This document shows, one piece after another, positions 39,059 to 48,073 of a DNA stretch of 64,000 bases. The stretch is taken from assembly GCF_001281525.1 (NCBI RefSeq), contig NZ_LGCI01000005.1:478545-542544 (forward strand), in the 5' to 3' direction. Both the position numbers and the translations under genes were made by a program. The notes beneath the pieces were generated by a model that was not told where the DNA came from, ran no database searches, and was given only the letters and a program-made list of their open reading frames with translations. The stretch is from Lysinibacillus macroides. GTDB taxonomy: Bacteria; Bacillota; Bacilli; Bacillales_A; Planococcaceae. Each line of letters opens with the position of its first letter. The stretch's first letter is position 1.

Positions 39059-39570
39059 TCGGAAGCATTAGACAAGGAAAATGTAGGCGACCAAATAGGA
39101 ATATATAAACCAACTAAAAGGTCAGATAGAACAGATGCACGTAGCATAGCCTTCCGTATGAAAAAGAGTGTAGAAATTTTGGGAGGATTTAAAGGGAATG
39201 AAACAGTATTCACACACCGAAATTTCGAAACACACAAAACTATATTAAGTGGTGATTTTTTTCGTGAAACAAATGCTTATAGTGTATTCTATCATTTATT
39301 TAATCCGTCAAATATATTAGATGAAACAGCACTTCTTAATGGTGTCACAATTACGGATGGGCGTGCGAATAAATCTTGAATTTATTGGAGATAAAGCATT
39401 AACAGCAGGCAGTGATGGTGACTATGGAGGTGCTGTCTATAATACTATAGACCCTCTTTCATAAATTGAAACCTAATGAATGTTGAATTTAATGGAAATT
39501 CAACAGCCTTAGGTGGCGGAATTTACAATGGAGCAAGCAGTCTGCTCTTGACAAAGGAAAAGTTTATCTT
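39059..39570 (+). pseudogene. Decayed parallel beta-helix surface adhesin
   Basis: An open frame from 39059 to the TGA at 39379 reads like the start of pectin-lyase-fold adhesins: GDQIGIYKPTKRSDRTDARS, SVEILGGFKGNE, NFETHKTILSGDF, ALLNGVTITDGRANKS. The following bases hold more pieces of the same fold in shifted frames: AGSDGDYGGAVYN near 39400-39440 and NVEFNGNSTALGGGIYNG near 39480-39530. There is no signal peptide, and stops interrupt it repeatedly. This is what remains of a larger surface protein, cut before the IS630 copy. Confidence 0.75.
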
Positions 39571-39785
39571 GGTTCAGCAAATGTCTTTTGTACCGAAAGT
39601 ATTAGCGATAGGCACAATTCTCCTGAGACATAATTGATTGTTTCTTATATTACGCTGGCGTTCATATAATTCTATATGCTCAGGCTTTAATGCCATTTTT
39701 TGTTATTATTGGTTTGTTGCGGCCATTTTTTTAATTTAAGGGATTTCCTAAATAACTGAAATTACTTATATATATAGATTGAACT

Positions 39786-40316
39786 TTAGAACCTAACACA
39801 AAGTCGGTCGATTATACCTTGTGTATCTTCACTTTGACAACGGATAAATTCACGAACAGCGAGTTTGATTTGCGATGTACTTGAAAAAAAGACATTATGA
39901 ATGACGCTGTCTTTCAACCATTTCCATAGCCCCTCAATTAAATTCAATTGCGGGCTGTAAGGTGGTAAAAACACCAGTTGTAATCGATTTTGATGCAGCT
40001 TTAAAAAAGGCTGAATGAGCTTCGCATGATGAATGCGAGCGTTATCGAGGATCATGACAATTTTTCCATTTGGGTAATGAGCAATGACTTTTTCTAAGAA
40101 ACGCAGGAAGACTTCTGCATCGTATTTCTCTTCTTCGACGCAGAAGATTTCACCTGTTTCATAATTTAACGTACCGATTAATTTCACGCCTTGATGCTTA
40201 CCGTATGTGGGGATTTGACGCTGTTTCCCTTTTGGAAACCATGACTTTTGAATGGCTTGGTAGTCACGAATCATGGACTCATCTTGAAAGAGAAGGTGAT
40301 CGATTTCCTCATACAA
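39786..40316 (-). CDS. IS630 transposase, catalytic part (orfB), copy 2
   Basis: Identical 176 residues to the copy at 30660-31190, with the DDE residues in FQDESM, LDNARIHH and NLIEGLW. It is read in a different frame from orfA, as in copy 1. Confidence 0.92.
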   Translation of the reverse strand: MYEEIDHLLFQDESMIRDYQAIQKSWFPKGKQRQIPTYGKHQGVKLIGTLNYETGEIFCVEEEKYDAEVFLRFLEKVIAHYPNGKIVMILDNARIHHAKLIQPFLKLHQNRLQLVFLPPYSPQLNLIEGLWKWLKDSVIHNVFFSSTSQIKLAVREFIRCQSEDTQGIIDRLCVRF

Positions 40317-40824
40317 TAGCTTTTTTTAAAGCAGGAAATGTTTCTTCTTTAAATGTTTTTTGCTTTTCTGGGTCCGCATTCGCCAACGTATAGGTAGGGC
40401 GCGTATGACTAAATTGCATGCGTTCTAATAATTTAGACATGCCACGTAAAGAATAGGACACAGCCCATTCACGTTTCACGAGTGAAACGAGTAACGCGAG
40501 CGTCCAATTCGTATACGGTGCAAATCCCACATCAGCAGGCGTTTTCGTTGTGACAATCTCAGCCAACTCAGCACGTTGTTCGATGGTCAAACGATGTGGT
40601 TTACCTGTAGAAATCCCCATGCGTAAACCTGTTATGCCTTCTTTTTTATAGGCTTTAATATATTCACCAACAGTTGCTCGATTGCGTTGAATGATCATCG
40701 CAATTTCAACGTTATTTTTTCCTTCAAGGTGTAGAAATACAGTCTGATACCGCTCAAATAGTCGCTTATCCTTTGTTTGTCGCATCGCCGTTTGAAGTTC
40801 TTCTCGTTGTTCATTGCGTAACAT
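40309..40824 (-). CDS. IS630 transposase, N-terminal part (orfA), copy 2
   Basis: Identical 171 residues to the copy at 30152-30667, with the same HTH region and the same A7 tract before its stop. That both copies keep the two-frame layout means it was either present in the copied parent or is a functional frameshift signal. Confidence 0.92.
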   Translation of the reverse strand: MLRNEQREELQTAMRQTKDKRLFERYQTVFLHLEGKNNVEIAMIIQRNRATVGEYIKAYKKEGITGLRMGISTGKPHRLTIEQRAELAEIVTTKTPADVGFAPYTNWTLALLVSLVKREWAVSYSLRGMSKLLERMQFSHTRPTYTLANADPEKQKTFKEETFPALKKAIV

Positions 40825-40969
40825 GTGGGATCATCCTTTCGACAATAAGTTTGTATACTTTACCCATTTTGAAGGAGATAGAAGCTTTAGTTCAATTTAT
40901 ATAGTTTGAAAAAATTTTATATAAACATATATTACTTTCTGATAATATATGTTTTAGGAGGTGATGGCG

Positions 40970-43900
40970 TTGAGTGGAAAAAAGCTACGTTTATTTGTCC
41001 TGTTATATATAGTTCTGCAGTTTTCTTTGGTCGTTTTCTCCTCTGTGGAAGCTTCGGAGGCAGGGAAGTTTAGAACGGTATTAACAGGTTTTAATCAGCC
41101 AGAAGGAATTGCGGTAGATAAAGACGGTAATATTTACGTTATTGATGCACGTGACAATTGTATTTTGAAATTCAAATCGGATAACTCATTTCTTAATAAA
41201 TGGTGTAATCAAATAGGTGGACAGTCAATTTCTTATCCAAAAGGAATTGCGGTGGATGCTGCAGGGAATATTTATATCACAAACTCAAATAACTCAACTA
41301 TACAAAAATTTAGGGCAGATGGTACGCATATAATGGATTGGGGAGGCTATGGAACAGCTATTGGTCAATTTAATAATCCTAGCAGTATTGCCATAGATAC
41401 AGCGGGCAATCTTTATATTGCAGATACGTATAATAAACGTATTCAAAAATTTACATCGAATGGCGTATATGTAATGCATTTTGATATAGAGTACTCCCCC
41501 TATAATATTACAGTAGATAAATTGGGAAATATATATACTACGAATTTGGACGTTTTACGAAAATATAGAGCAGATGGCACATATTTAATGAAATTTAATG
41601 GGAGTTTCAACTTTCCAGATGGGATAGCTACCGATGCAGATAATAATATCTATGTTGTGGATAAAATGAGACATTGCATACAAAAATACGCGGCAAACGG
41701 AACGTATTTAGCTCAATGGGGGGCTCAGGGGAAGGGGGATGGTCAGTTTCTTTATCCTACTCAAATAGCAAGCGATACAGCAGGGAGTTTGTATGTGACA
41801 GATAGGGATAATAAACGTGTGCAAAAGATGACTCCGTTACCATCTAATACAAACTTAGCTAGCCTAAAGGTGGGAGAAGCCACATTATCACCTTCATTGA
41901 ATTATCAGGTAGAGGTAGGGAATGATGTTTCGATGCAAACCATTATAGCAACATCATCAGATCCTCTTGCGAAAATTAACATAGAAGGGCAGCCACCATC
42001 TATTGGCACATTGAGTTATCAGGCAAATCTAAATGTTGGTGATAATGTGATTCCAATTGTTGTGACGGCTCAGGATGGGTATAGTAAAAAAACGTACACG
42101 CTTACGATAAAGAGATTGCCATCAAATGAAGCCACCTTAAAAAGCTTAACAGTCAATCATGGTACATTAAATCCAATGTTTGCAGCAAATGAAGAAACTT
42201 ACACGTTACAAGTAGAGCATGCTGTAGCAGCGCTTCAAATTACAGCAGAAACAACAAATAATGGAGCACGTATGACCATCAATGGCAATCGGAAAACATC
42301 GGAAACGATAGCACTGGTAGCAGGTCAAACCACAACGATACCGATTGTAGTAACAGCCCAAAATGGCATGACGCAAAAAACCTACACATTGGCAGTAACA
42401 AGGGCGTTATCAGATGAAGCCACCTTAAAAAGCATAATGGTAGATCATGGTACGTTAAGCCCAGCATTCATGGCAAGCGAAGAAACCTACACGTTACAGG
42501 TAGCGCATGCTGTAGCAGCGCTTCAAATTACAGCGGAAACAACAAATAATGGAGCAAGTATGACTATCAATGGCAGTGAGAAAACATCGGAAACGATAGC
42601 GCTAGTAGCAGGTCAAACCATAACGATACCGATTGTAGTAACAGCCCAAAATGGCATGATACAAAAAACCTACACATTGGCAATAACCCGAGCGTTGTCA
42701 GATGATGCGACCTTAAAAAGCATAACGGTAGATCATGGTACGTTAAGCCCAGCATTTACGGCAAATGAAGAAACCTATACGTTACAGGTAGAACATAGCG
42801 TTCCAGCAATAAATGTTGTCGCACTCCCATTAGATAATCAAGCAAGTGTGACTATTAATGGACGTCAAAAAACATCGGAAATAATCCTACTGATAGCAGG
42901 GCAAGCAACTCAAGTTCCGATAGTTGTAACAGCCCAAGATGGAGAAACGCAAAAGACCTACACAATGATAGTAATGCGAGCACCATCAAATGATGCCACC
43001 TTACAAAGTTTAATAGTAGAACATGGTATATTAAATCCAAGCTTCAATTCATCTGTAACAATGTATACCGTCCAGCCTGATCTTACTGCTGCTACCTTAC
43101 AAGTGACAGCACTGCCAACGAATGTTGATGCAAGTGTGATGATTAATGGAAAAACCACTACAGCAGATACAGTTACTTTAACAACAGAACATTCTATGAC
43201 CATTCCAATTGTAGTTACCGCACAAAGCGGTGAGCAGAGTGTCTACACATTGCTTGTACAAGCACCATCTATCCCTGTGACCAGTGTTCGATTACAGCCA
43301 GAAAAGTTCCAATTACAGGTAGGTAGTAATCCAGTAGCATTGACAGCAACGATATATCCAAGCAATGCGAGTAATCAGCGTGTTAGTTGGAGAAGTACTA
43401 ACCCAGTTATTGCCACTGTTGATGAATACGGAATGGTTACAGCTAAATCGGCGGGAAAAACAGAAATTGTAGTAACAACGGCGGATGGTGGTCAAACAGC
43501 AACAGCTCTAGTAGTAGTGGAAGAAATTCCAACTAGGAATGAGCCGCTACCAAGCCCAACACCTACACAGCAGCCAATAAACGATAATGATTTTTCTCCA
43601 CCATCAACTGTAAAAATTATATTGTATGCAAATAATGGTACAGTACTAGAGCCAATTGAAATTACCTATAATACAAGAGTTAGTGATTTACCAGTGCCAA
43701 CAAGAGAGGGCTACCAATTTGATGGCTGGTATCAGGATGAATCGCTGACAACACCATGGGTTGTGGAGATGCTTGTGCGAGAGGATATAGTACTTTATGC
43801 CAAGTGGATAGCATTGCCGGTGGAAGAACTAGAACCACTGCAAGAATCACAGCAACCACCAAAGCCAGTCGAGAGGTTTGAAGATATTGAACGCCATTGG

Positions 43901-44386
43901 GCACAAGAGATGATTGAGGAACTAGTGACACGTGATATTATTCAAGGCTATGAGGATGGCACTTTCCGTCCGAATGAAGCGATTAGTCGTCAGCATGTTG
44001 TCGCACTATTAACAAGAGCCTTTTCATTTGAATCGGTGCGATCAACAGATGATTTTTCAGATGTTTCACCAATGAATCCATATTATGAGGCAATACGTAC
44101 ATTACAGCAGGCTGGAATTATTGATGGCGCAGAGGGGATGTTCCTACCAACAGAAAATACGACACGTGCCCAGCTAGCAAAGGTACTGGTTGGTGTAATG
44201 GGACTAACGCCAGCAGGAACAACTTCATTTAGCGATGTAAGTAGCAATCATTGGGGAGCAGGCTATATTGCAGTATTAGAGCGTGAAGGTATTGCGCTTG
44301 GTGATCATGGTAAATTCCATCCAAATGTGCCTGTCACACGTGCAGAATTTGTAGCATTTTTATATCGAATCATAGAAAAAGAATAA
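40970..44386 (+). CDS. Large SLH-anchored surface protein (NHL, cadherin-like, BIG2, InlB-type repeats)
   Basis: This intact protein of 1,138 residues is a paralogue of the frameshifted gene at 34637. It has a signal peptide (ending near VEASEAG) and NHL propeller repeats (GIAVDKDGNIYVIDAR and similar, 41090-41840). Five cadherin-like beta-sandwich repeats follow (41850-43260), then a BIG2 domain (43280-43520), an InlB-type repeat (about 43610-43810) and three C-terminal SLH domains (43875-44380). SLH domains bind secondary cell-wall polymer, so the protein is displayed on the surface. I chose TTG 40970 because AGGAGGTG (40956-40963) is 6 bases before it; the GTG at 40961 lies inside that site. 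Function may be adhesion; the ligand is unknown. Confidence 0.88.
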   Translation: MSGKKLRLFVLLYIVLQFSLVVFSSVEASEAGKFRTVLTGFNQPEGIAVDKDGNIYVIDARDNCILKFKSDNSFLNKWCNQIGGQSISYPKGIAVDAAGNIYITNSNNSTIQKFRADGTHIMDWGGYGTAIGQFNNPSSIAIDTAGNLYIADTYNKRIQKFTSNGVYVMHFDIEYSPYNITVDKLGNIYTTNLDVLRKYRADGTYLMKFNGSFNFPDGIATDADNNIYVVDKMRHCIQKYAANGTYLAQWGAQGKGDGQFLYPTQIASDTAGSLYVTDRDNKRVQKMTPLPSNTNLASLKVGEATLSPSLNYQVEVGNDVSMQTIIATSSDPLAKINIEGQPPSIGTLSYQANLNVGDNVIPIVVTAQDGYSKKTYTLTIKRLPSNEATLKSLTVNHGTLNPMFAANEETYTLQVEHAVAALQITAETTNNGARMTINGNRKTSETIALVAGQTTTIPIVVTAQNGMTQKTYTLAVTRALSDEATLKSIMVDHGTLSPAFMASEETYTLQVAHAVAALQITAETTNNGASMTINGSEKTSETIALVAGQTITIPIVVTAQNGMIQKTYTLAITRALSDDATLKSITVDHGTLSPAFTANEETYTLQVEHSVPAINVVALPLDNQASVTINGRQKTSEIILLIAGQATQVPIVVTAQDGETQKTYTMIVMRAPSNDATLQSLIVEHGILNPSFNSSVTMYTVQPDLTAATLQVTALPTNVDASVMINGKTTTADTVTLTTEHSMTIPIVVTAQSGEQSVYTLLVQAPSIPVTSVRLQPEKFQLQVGSNPVALTATIYPSNASNQRVSWRSTNPVIATVDEYGMVTAKSAGKTEIVVTTADGGQTATALVVVEEIPTRNEPLPSPTPTQQPINDNDFSPPSTVKIILYANNGTVLEPIEITYNTRVSDLPVPTREGYQFDGWYQDESLTTPWVVEMLVREDIVLYAKWIALPVEELEPLQESQQPPKPVERFEDIERHWAQEMIEELVTRDIIQGYEDGTFRPNEAISRQHVVALLTRAFSFESVRSTDDFSDVSPMNPYYEAIRTLQQAGIIDGAEGMFLPTENTTRAQLAKVLVGVMGLTPAGTTSFSDVSSNHWGAGYIAVLEREGIALGDHGKFHPNVPVTRAEFVAFLYRIIEKE
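42127..42990 (+). repeat. Tandem 288-bp coding repeats in the SLH protein
   Basis: Three successive cadherin-like repeats, each 96 codons, start near 42127, 42415 and 42703. The first two are nearly identical at DNA level (for example GTAGCAGCGCTTCAAATTAC in both), while the third diverges in its second half. The shared stretches allow repeat gain or loss by recombination. Confidence 0.8.
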
Positions 44387-44437
44387 CCAATAAAGGGCTT
44401 GAAGAGGGAGTGATTTCCTTATCGAGCCATAAAGTAA

Positions 44438-44469
44438 GGGACGTCTGAATTCGATGGCGTCTCTTTTTA
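44438..44469 (+). terminator. Terminator after the second SLH protein
   Basis: GGGACGTC (44438-44445) pairs with GGCGTCTC (44456-44463) with two G-U pairs, then T5. Confidence 0.7.
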
Positions 44470-44565
44470 TTTCGTAGGAATAAGTGGTTGGTAAACTGCG
44501 AGTATTCGTATATCACATCAGATAATACATTATGCTACAATAAAAGAAAAAAAGAGGCGATGACT

Positions 44566-44937
44566 GTGAATAACGTCATTGATTTTATTGCAAAGAAAAG
44601 AGAACGTGAGGAAAGGCAGCGCGCTCAGGATTTGGAACACTATGTAGCTACGCGCTGTAATTTTCAGCAGCCTGAAAACATTGATGCGCTTGTAGAGGAA
44701 AGGCTTATTGAGGTCAAGGATCATTCATTATTTCTGGGCTTTTTATCCATTTTAAAGGACGAGCAAATAGAGCCGCTCGCTATTTTTCAGGATGTATTTC
44801 TGTTAGAGCCTGCGCGCTTTGAAATGTCCTACAATATGAAATGGTGGTCAGTAGTTCAGTTGGCGTTTACATTTTTAACAATTCTAAAGGAAAATGAGCC
44901 ACATACATATGCTCAATTTTTAGGTCTTTCCACATAA
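44566..44937 (+). CDS. Hypothetical protein
   Basis: I do not recognise this 123-residue soluble protein. It begins NNVIDFIAKKREREERQRAQ, a charged helix, and continues with mostly helical, leucine-rich sequence; no membrane segment or signal peptide is seen. GTG 44566 has AAGAGG 8 bases upstream; ATG 44560 is possible but too close to that site. It stands alone with its own terminator between the surface-protein region and miaB. Confidence 0.65.
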   Translation: MNNVIDFIAKKREREERQRAQDLEHYVATRCNFQQPENIDALVEERLIEVKDHSLFLGFLSILKDEQIEPLAIFQDVFLLEPARFEMSYNMKWWSVVQLAFTFLTILKENEPHTYAQFLGLST

Positions 44938-44970
44938 TCTAGGTAGATAGCGTATACCTAGATTTTCTTT
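44937..44970 (+). terminator. Rho-independent terminator after the hypothetical gene
   Basis: ATCTAGGTA pairs perfectly with TACCTAGAT (44955-44963), then TTTCTTT. Confidence 0.85.
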
Positions 44971-45100
44971 GTATATGAAGTGATGGATAGAGCGGCAAAA
45001 CGGCTGGATAGCAATGGATAGAACTGAACGATAGACGGATAGCTAGCCATGCTCAAGCTTGCTAATTTAAGTCGAAAACACGACATTTCATGCACAAACC

Positions 45101-45130
45101 TTGTAGGATATAGCAACTATTCAGTATAAT
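45101..45130 (+). promoter_or_regulatory. Sigma-A promoter of miaB-ricA
   Basis: TTGTAG (45101-45106), 18 bases, then TATAAT (45125-45130), 57 bases before the miaB start. Confidence 0.6.
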
Positions 45131-45186
45131 AGTAAAATGGAAATTCAAGTGCATGGATTTCGTTTGAAAGGAGTTACCTGATTGCG

Positions 45187-46731
45187 ATGAATGAGGAACA
45201 ACGCTTAGCTAATCAACAAGTCAATCAACCAAAAAAAGAAGACAAGCCTGAAAAGGATTATAGTAAATATTTTGAGAAGGTTTTTACAGCGCCTTCGTTA
45301 AAGGATGCTAAAAAGCGTGGGAAAGAAGAGGTCAAGTACCACAAAGATTTTAGTATAGCAGAAGAATTCACAGGGATGGGCAAAGATCGTACCTTCTATA
45401 TTCGTACGTATGGCTGTCAAATGAATGAACATGACACAGAAGTAATGGCTGGGATTTTTATGCAGCTTGGCTATACAGCAACAGATAAGATTGAAGAAGC
45501 AGATATAGTGCTACTGAATACATGTGCTATTCGTGAAAATGCAGAAAACAAAGTATTTGGCGAGCTGGGCTTTCTGCTAAAATATAAACGTAAAAATCCA
45601 GAAATGCTGATTGGTGTTTGTGGCTGTATGTCACAAGAGGAATCCGTTGTTAATAAAATTTTAAGAAGCTACCCGCATGTAGATATGGTGTTTGGTACAC
45701 ATAATATTCACCGTCTACCAAATATTTTAAAAGAAGCCTACATGTCGAAGGAAATGGTGATAGAGGTTTGGTCTAAAGAAGGCGATGTTATTGAAAACTT
45801 GCCGAAAAAACGTCTGGGCTCCATTAAGGCTTGGGTGAATATTATGTATGGCTGCGATAAATTCTGTACGTATTGTATCGTTCCATATACACGTGGTAAA
45901 GAGCGTAGTCGCCGTCCAGAGGAAATTATTGCTGAAGTTCGTGAGCTAGCAGCGGCAGGCTACAAAGAAATTATGTTGCTGGGCCAAAATGTCAACGCTT
46001 ACGGCAAGGATTTTGAGGATATCGATTATCGTCTTGGCGATTTAATGGATGAATTAAGAAAGATTGATATTCCACGGATTCGTTTTACAACGAGTCATCC
46101 GCGCGATTTCGATGATCATTTAATTGAAGTGCTTGCAAAACGGGGCAACCTAGTGGAGCATATTCATTTACCAGTGCAATCTGGCTCAAATGATGTGCTA
46201 AAAATTATGGCGCGTAAATATACACGCGAGCATTTCCTTGGATTAGTGGACAAGATCAAAGCCGCAATACCTGAAGTGACATTAACAACGGATATTATTG
46301 TTGGCTATCCAAATGAAACAGAGGAGCAGTTTGAGGAAACATTGTCTTTATACCGTGAAGTCGGCTTTGAGGCAGCGTTTACGTATATTTATTCTCCACG
46401 TGAAGGCACACCAGCTGCAAAAATGGTTGATAATGTCCCTGAAGAAGTAAAAAAAGAGCGTCTGCAACGTTTAAATGAAGTGGTGGGTGAATACTCACGT
46501 AAAGCATTAGAGCGTTTAAATGGTGAAATTGTCGAAGTACTAGTTGAAGGTACAAGTAAACGACGCGACGATGTGCTAGCAGGCTATACGCGGAAAAATC
46601 GTTTAGTTAACTTTAAAGCACCAGCAGAGGTAATTGGTCAATTAGTAAAAGTAAAAATAACAGAGACTACATCTTATTCACTTACTGGTGAATTTGTGGA
46701 AGTCGTAAAAAATGAAAAGGTGGAAGCGTAA
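45187..46731 (+). CDS. miaB: tRNA-2-methylthio-N6-dimethylallyladenosine synthase
   Basis: This 514-residue radical-SAM methylthiotransferase modifies A37 of tRNAs after MiaA has added the isopentenyl group; miaA is also in this window. Cys77, Cys113 and Cys147 bind the auxiliary cluster. Cys223, Cys227 and Cys230 ([10 protein letters not shown]) bind the SAM cluster. A TRAM domain ends the protein (about 440-507). A 60-residue charged N-terminal extension is typical of the Bacillus type. The stop directly abuts the ricA start codon. ATG 45187 lies 13 bases after AAAGGAG, a little far, but no better in-frame start exists. Confidence 0.96.
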   Translation: MNEEQRLANQQVNQPKKEDKPEKDYSKYFEKVFTAPSLKDAKKRGKEEVKYHKDFSIAEEFTGMGKDRTFYIRTYGCQMNEHDTEVMAGIFMQLGYTATDKIEEADIVLLNTCAIRENAENKVFGELGFLLKYKRKNPEMLIGVCGCMSQEESVVNKILRSYPHVDMVFGTHNIHRLPNILKEAYMSKEMVIEVWSKEGDVIENLPKKRLGSIKAWVNIMYGCDKFCTYCIVPYTRGKERSRRPEEIIAEVRELAAAGYKEIMLLGQNVNAYGKDFEDIDYRLGDLMDELRKIDIPRIRFTTSHPRDFDDHLIEVLAKRGNLVEHIHLPVQSGSNDVLKIMARKYTREHFLGLVDKIKAAIPEVTLTTDIIVGYPNETEEQFEETLSLYREVGFEAAFTYIYSPREGTPAAKMVDNVPEEVKKERLQRLNEVVGEYSRKALERLNGEIVEVLVEGTSKRRDDVLAGYTRKNRLVNFKAPAEVIGQLVKVKITETTSYSLTGEFVEVVKNEKVEA

Positions 46732-47169
46732 ATGACACAAGTTTTATATACAAAAGAGGATTTAATTAAAAAATCACATGAAATTGCACATATGATTGCC
46801 AATACGCCAGAGGTTGAATTTTTTAAAAAGGCAGAAGCACAAATTAATGAAAATCAACAAGTACGTGAACGCATTGCCAGTTTAAAAAGCTTACAAAAAC
46901 AAGCGGTTAATTTCCAACACTTAGGGAAAGAAAAAGCATTAAAAATGATTGAAGATAAAATTGCTAAAATCGAAGAGGAAATTAATGATATTCCTGTTGT
47001 GCAGCAATTTAAAGAATCACAAGGTGATGTGAATGATTTATTGCAACTTGTATCGAATACAATTGCCAATAATGTAACAAATGAAATTGTTCGTTCAACA
47101 GGCGGTGATGTACTGCGCGGTGAGACAGGTTCACAAGTAGCTAACTCTCAGCCAGGTAGCTGCTCTTAA
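46732..47169 (+). CDS. ricA: RicA (YmcA) regulator of RNase Y activity
   Basis: This 145-residue, mostly helical YlbF/YmcA-family protein has a cysteine next to the end (Cys144). In B. subtilis it forms an iron-sulphur complex with YlbF and YaaT that binds RNase Y and supports mRNA maturation, biofilm, competence and sporulation. The start follows the miaB stop with no gap, so translation is coupled. RNase Y itself is encoded at 22810-24369. Confidence 0.93.
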   Translation: MTQVLYTKEDLIKKSHEIAHMIANTPEVEFFKKAEAQINENQQVRERIASLKSLQKQAVNFQHLGKEKALKMIEDKIAKIEEEINDIPVVQQFKESQGDVNDLLQLVSNTIANNVTNEIVRSTGGDVLRGETGSQVANSQPGSCS

Positions 47170-47185
47170 TAAATCCTAGCAATCA

Positions 47186-47216
47186 AAGCTCGAATGACAG
47201 CATTCGAGCTTTTTCA
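47186..47216 (+). terminator. Rho-independent terminator after ricA
   Basis: AAGCTCGAATG pairs with CATTCGAGCTT around loop ACAG, followed by TTT. Confidence 0.92.
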
Positions 47217-47246
47217 TGTCTTCTTCTATTAAAGCATTCTCTTGTT

Positions 47247-47274
47247 ATAGCGAAAAAGATTTGGACAATACATT
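47247..47274 (+). promoter_or_regulatory. Possible sigma-E promoter of cotE
   Basis: ATA (47247-47249), 17 bases, then AATACATT (47267-47274) resembles the sigma-E pattern ATA-N16-18-CATACANT with one mismatch. cotE of B. subtilis is transcribed from a sigma-E promoter early in the mother cell, so type and place agree. Confidence 0.5.
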
Positions 47275-47354
47275 TCATTCTCTAAAAATATATGTTCACC
47301 CAATGGGCGCTACCTGCATATGATGAAGTGAAAAGAGTCGAAGGAGGAATTGCG

Positions 47355-47945
47355 CTGAAACGTTTACGACAAATCGTGACGAAAGCAGTAGTTGCCAAGG
47401 GGAAGAAAAGAACGGAAGAGCGTGTTACATTATCACCGACAAATAAACCGACAAGTATTTTAGGATGCTGGGTGATTAATCATACTTGCTCCGCGAAAAA
47501 AGTCGGCAAGTTTGTGGAGGTAACAGGAAAGTTTGATGTCAATGTGTGGTATGCCTATAGTAATCACTCGAAGACAGCTGTATTTTCCGAAACGGTTCAT
47601 TATAAAGACAAAGTAAAGCTGCATTATCGAGAAGGCGAAATTAGTGTTGGTGATGATGTACGAGTACGTGTTCTTCAGGAGCCAAATTGTATTGAAGCCA
47701 TCATTTCTCCATGTGGTACGAAATTTGAAATTGTTGTAGAGCGTGAAGTCATTGTCGAGGTAATGGGTGAAACAACGATTTGTATCAGTGTGCATCCACT
47801 AGACTATGAAGAAGATTGGAGCTTTAAAGATGAGAGTTCATCATCCTCCTCTTCAAGCTCTAGTTCAAGCTCCTCTTCAAGCTCTGATGGAGAAGGCAGG
47901 TATGTGTTAGAGTCGTCATCGTTTCCTGATGAACGCCCAAGATAA
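47355..47945 (+). CDS. cotE: Spore coat morphogenetic protein CotE (likely CTG start)
   Basis: About 196 residues with the CotE core: LRQIVTKAVVAKGKK at the start, SILGCWVINHTCSAKKVG, VNVWYAYSNHSKT and an acidic C-terminus. CotE organises the outer coat around the forespore. The only good ribosome site is AAGGAGG at 47341-47347, and the in-frame codon at the right distance is CTG 47355. An ATG at 47292 gives 217 residues but has no ribosome site and adds an N-terminus unlike CotE. A run of 17 serines in mixed codons (47835-47885) lies near the end. It is followed by a strong terminator. Confidence 0.85.
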   Translation: MKRLRQIVTKAVVAKGKKRTEERVTLSPTNKPTSILGCWVINHTCSAKKVGKFVEVTGKFDVNVWYAYSNHSKTAVFSETVHYKDKVKLHYREGEISVGDDVRVRVLQEPNCIEAIISPCGTKFEIVVEREVIVEVMGETTICISVHPLDYEEDWSFKDESSSSSSSSSSSSSSSSSDGEGRYVLESSSFPDERPR

Positions 47946-47966
47946 GTTTATCAAACATCATTTTTT

Positions 47967-48029
47967 GATACATGCGAAATGCTAGCATCTTAAAAAAAGG
48001 TGAAAAAAGCGTTTCGCATGTATCTTTTG
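47967..48029 (+). terminator. Long hairpin terminator between cotE and mutS
   Basis: GATACATGCGAAATGCT (47967-47983) pairs with AGCGTTTCGCATGTATC (48008-48024) with one mismatch, followed by TTTTG. Confidence 0.88.
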
Positions 48030-48073
48030 TTATAATAAAAGTATCTATTAGGCAAGAGTGAGGGATTTTGAAG

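Larger units (their letters stand above)
39769..40903 (-). mobile_element. IS630-family insertion sequence, copy 2 (inverted)
   Basis: Same element as copy 1 in the opposite orientation; both transposase parts are identical in protein sequence and the compared non-coding bases match, so duplication was recent. It lies between the decayed adhesin and the second large SLH gene. Copies 1 and 2 flank about 8.6 kb and could mediate inversion of that segment. Confidence 0.9.

Noticed and set aside
38719-39237. A 172-residue minus-strand protein
   Set aside because: It runs through the antisense of the TetR gene and the adhesin remnant, with no ribosome site and low-complexity sequence.
30073-40903. 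Composite transposon formed by the two IS630 copies
   Set aside because: IS630 elements normally move alone at TA sites, and the enclosed DNA looks like a mixture of local surface-gene relics; there is no outer target duplication to support transposition as a unit.
44985-45042. Array of GGATAG repeats (44985, 45006, 45016, 45037)
   Set aside because: Spacing is irregular (21, 10 and 21 bases) and the sequence between is unrelated; probably chance or a weak relic.
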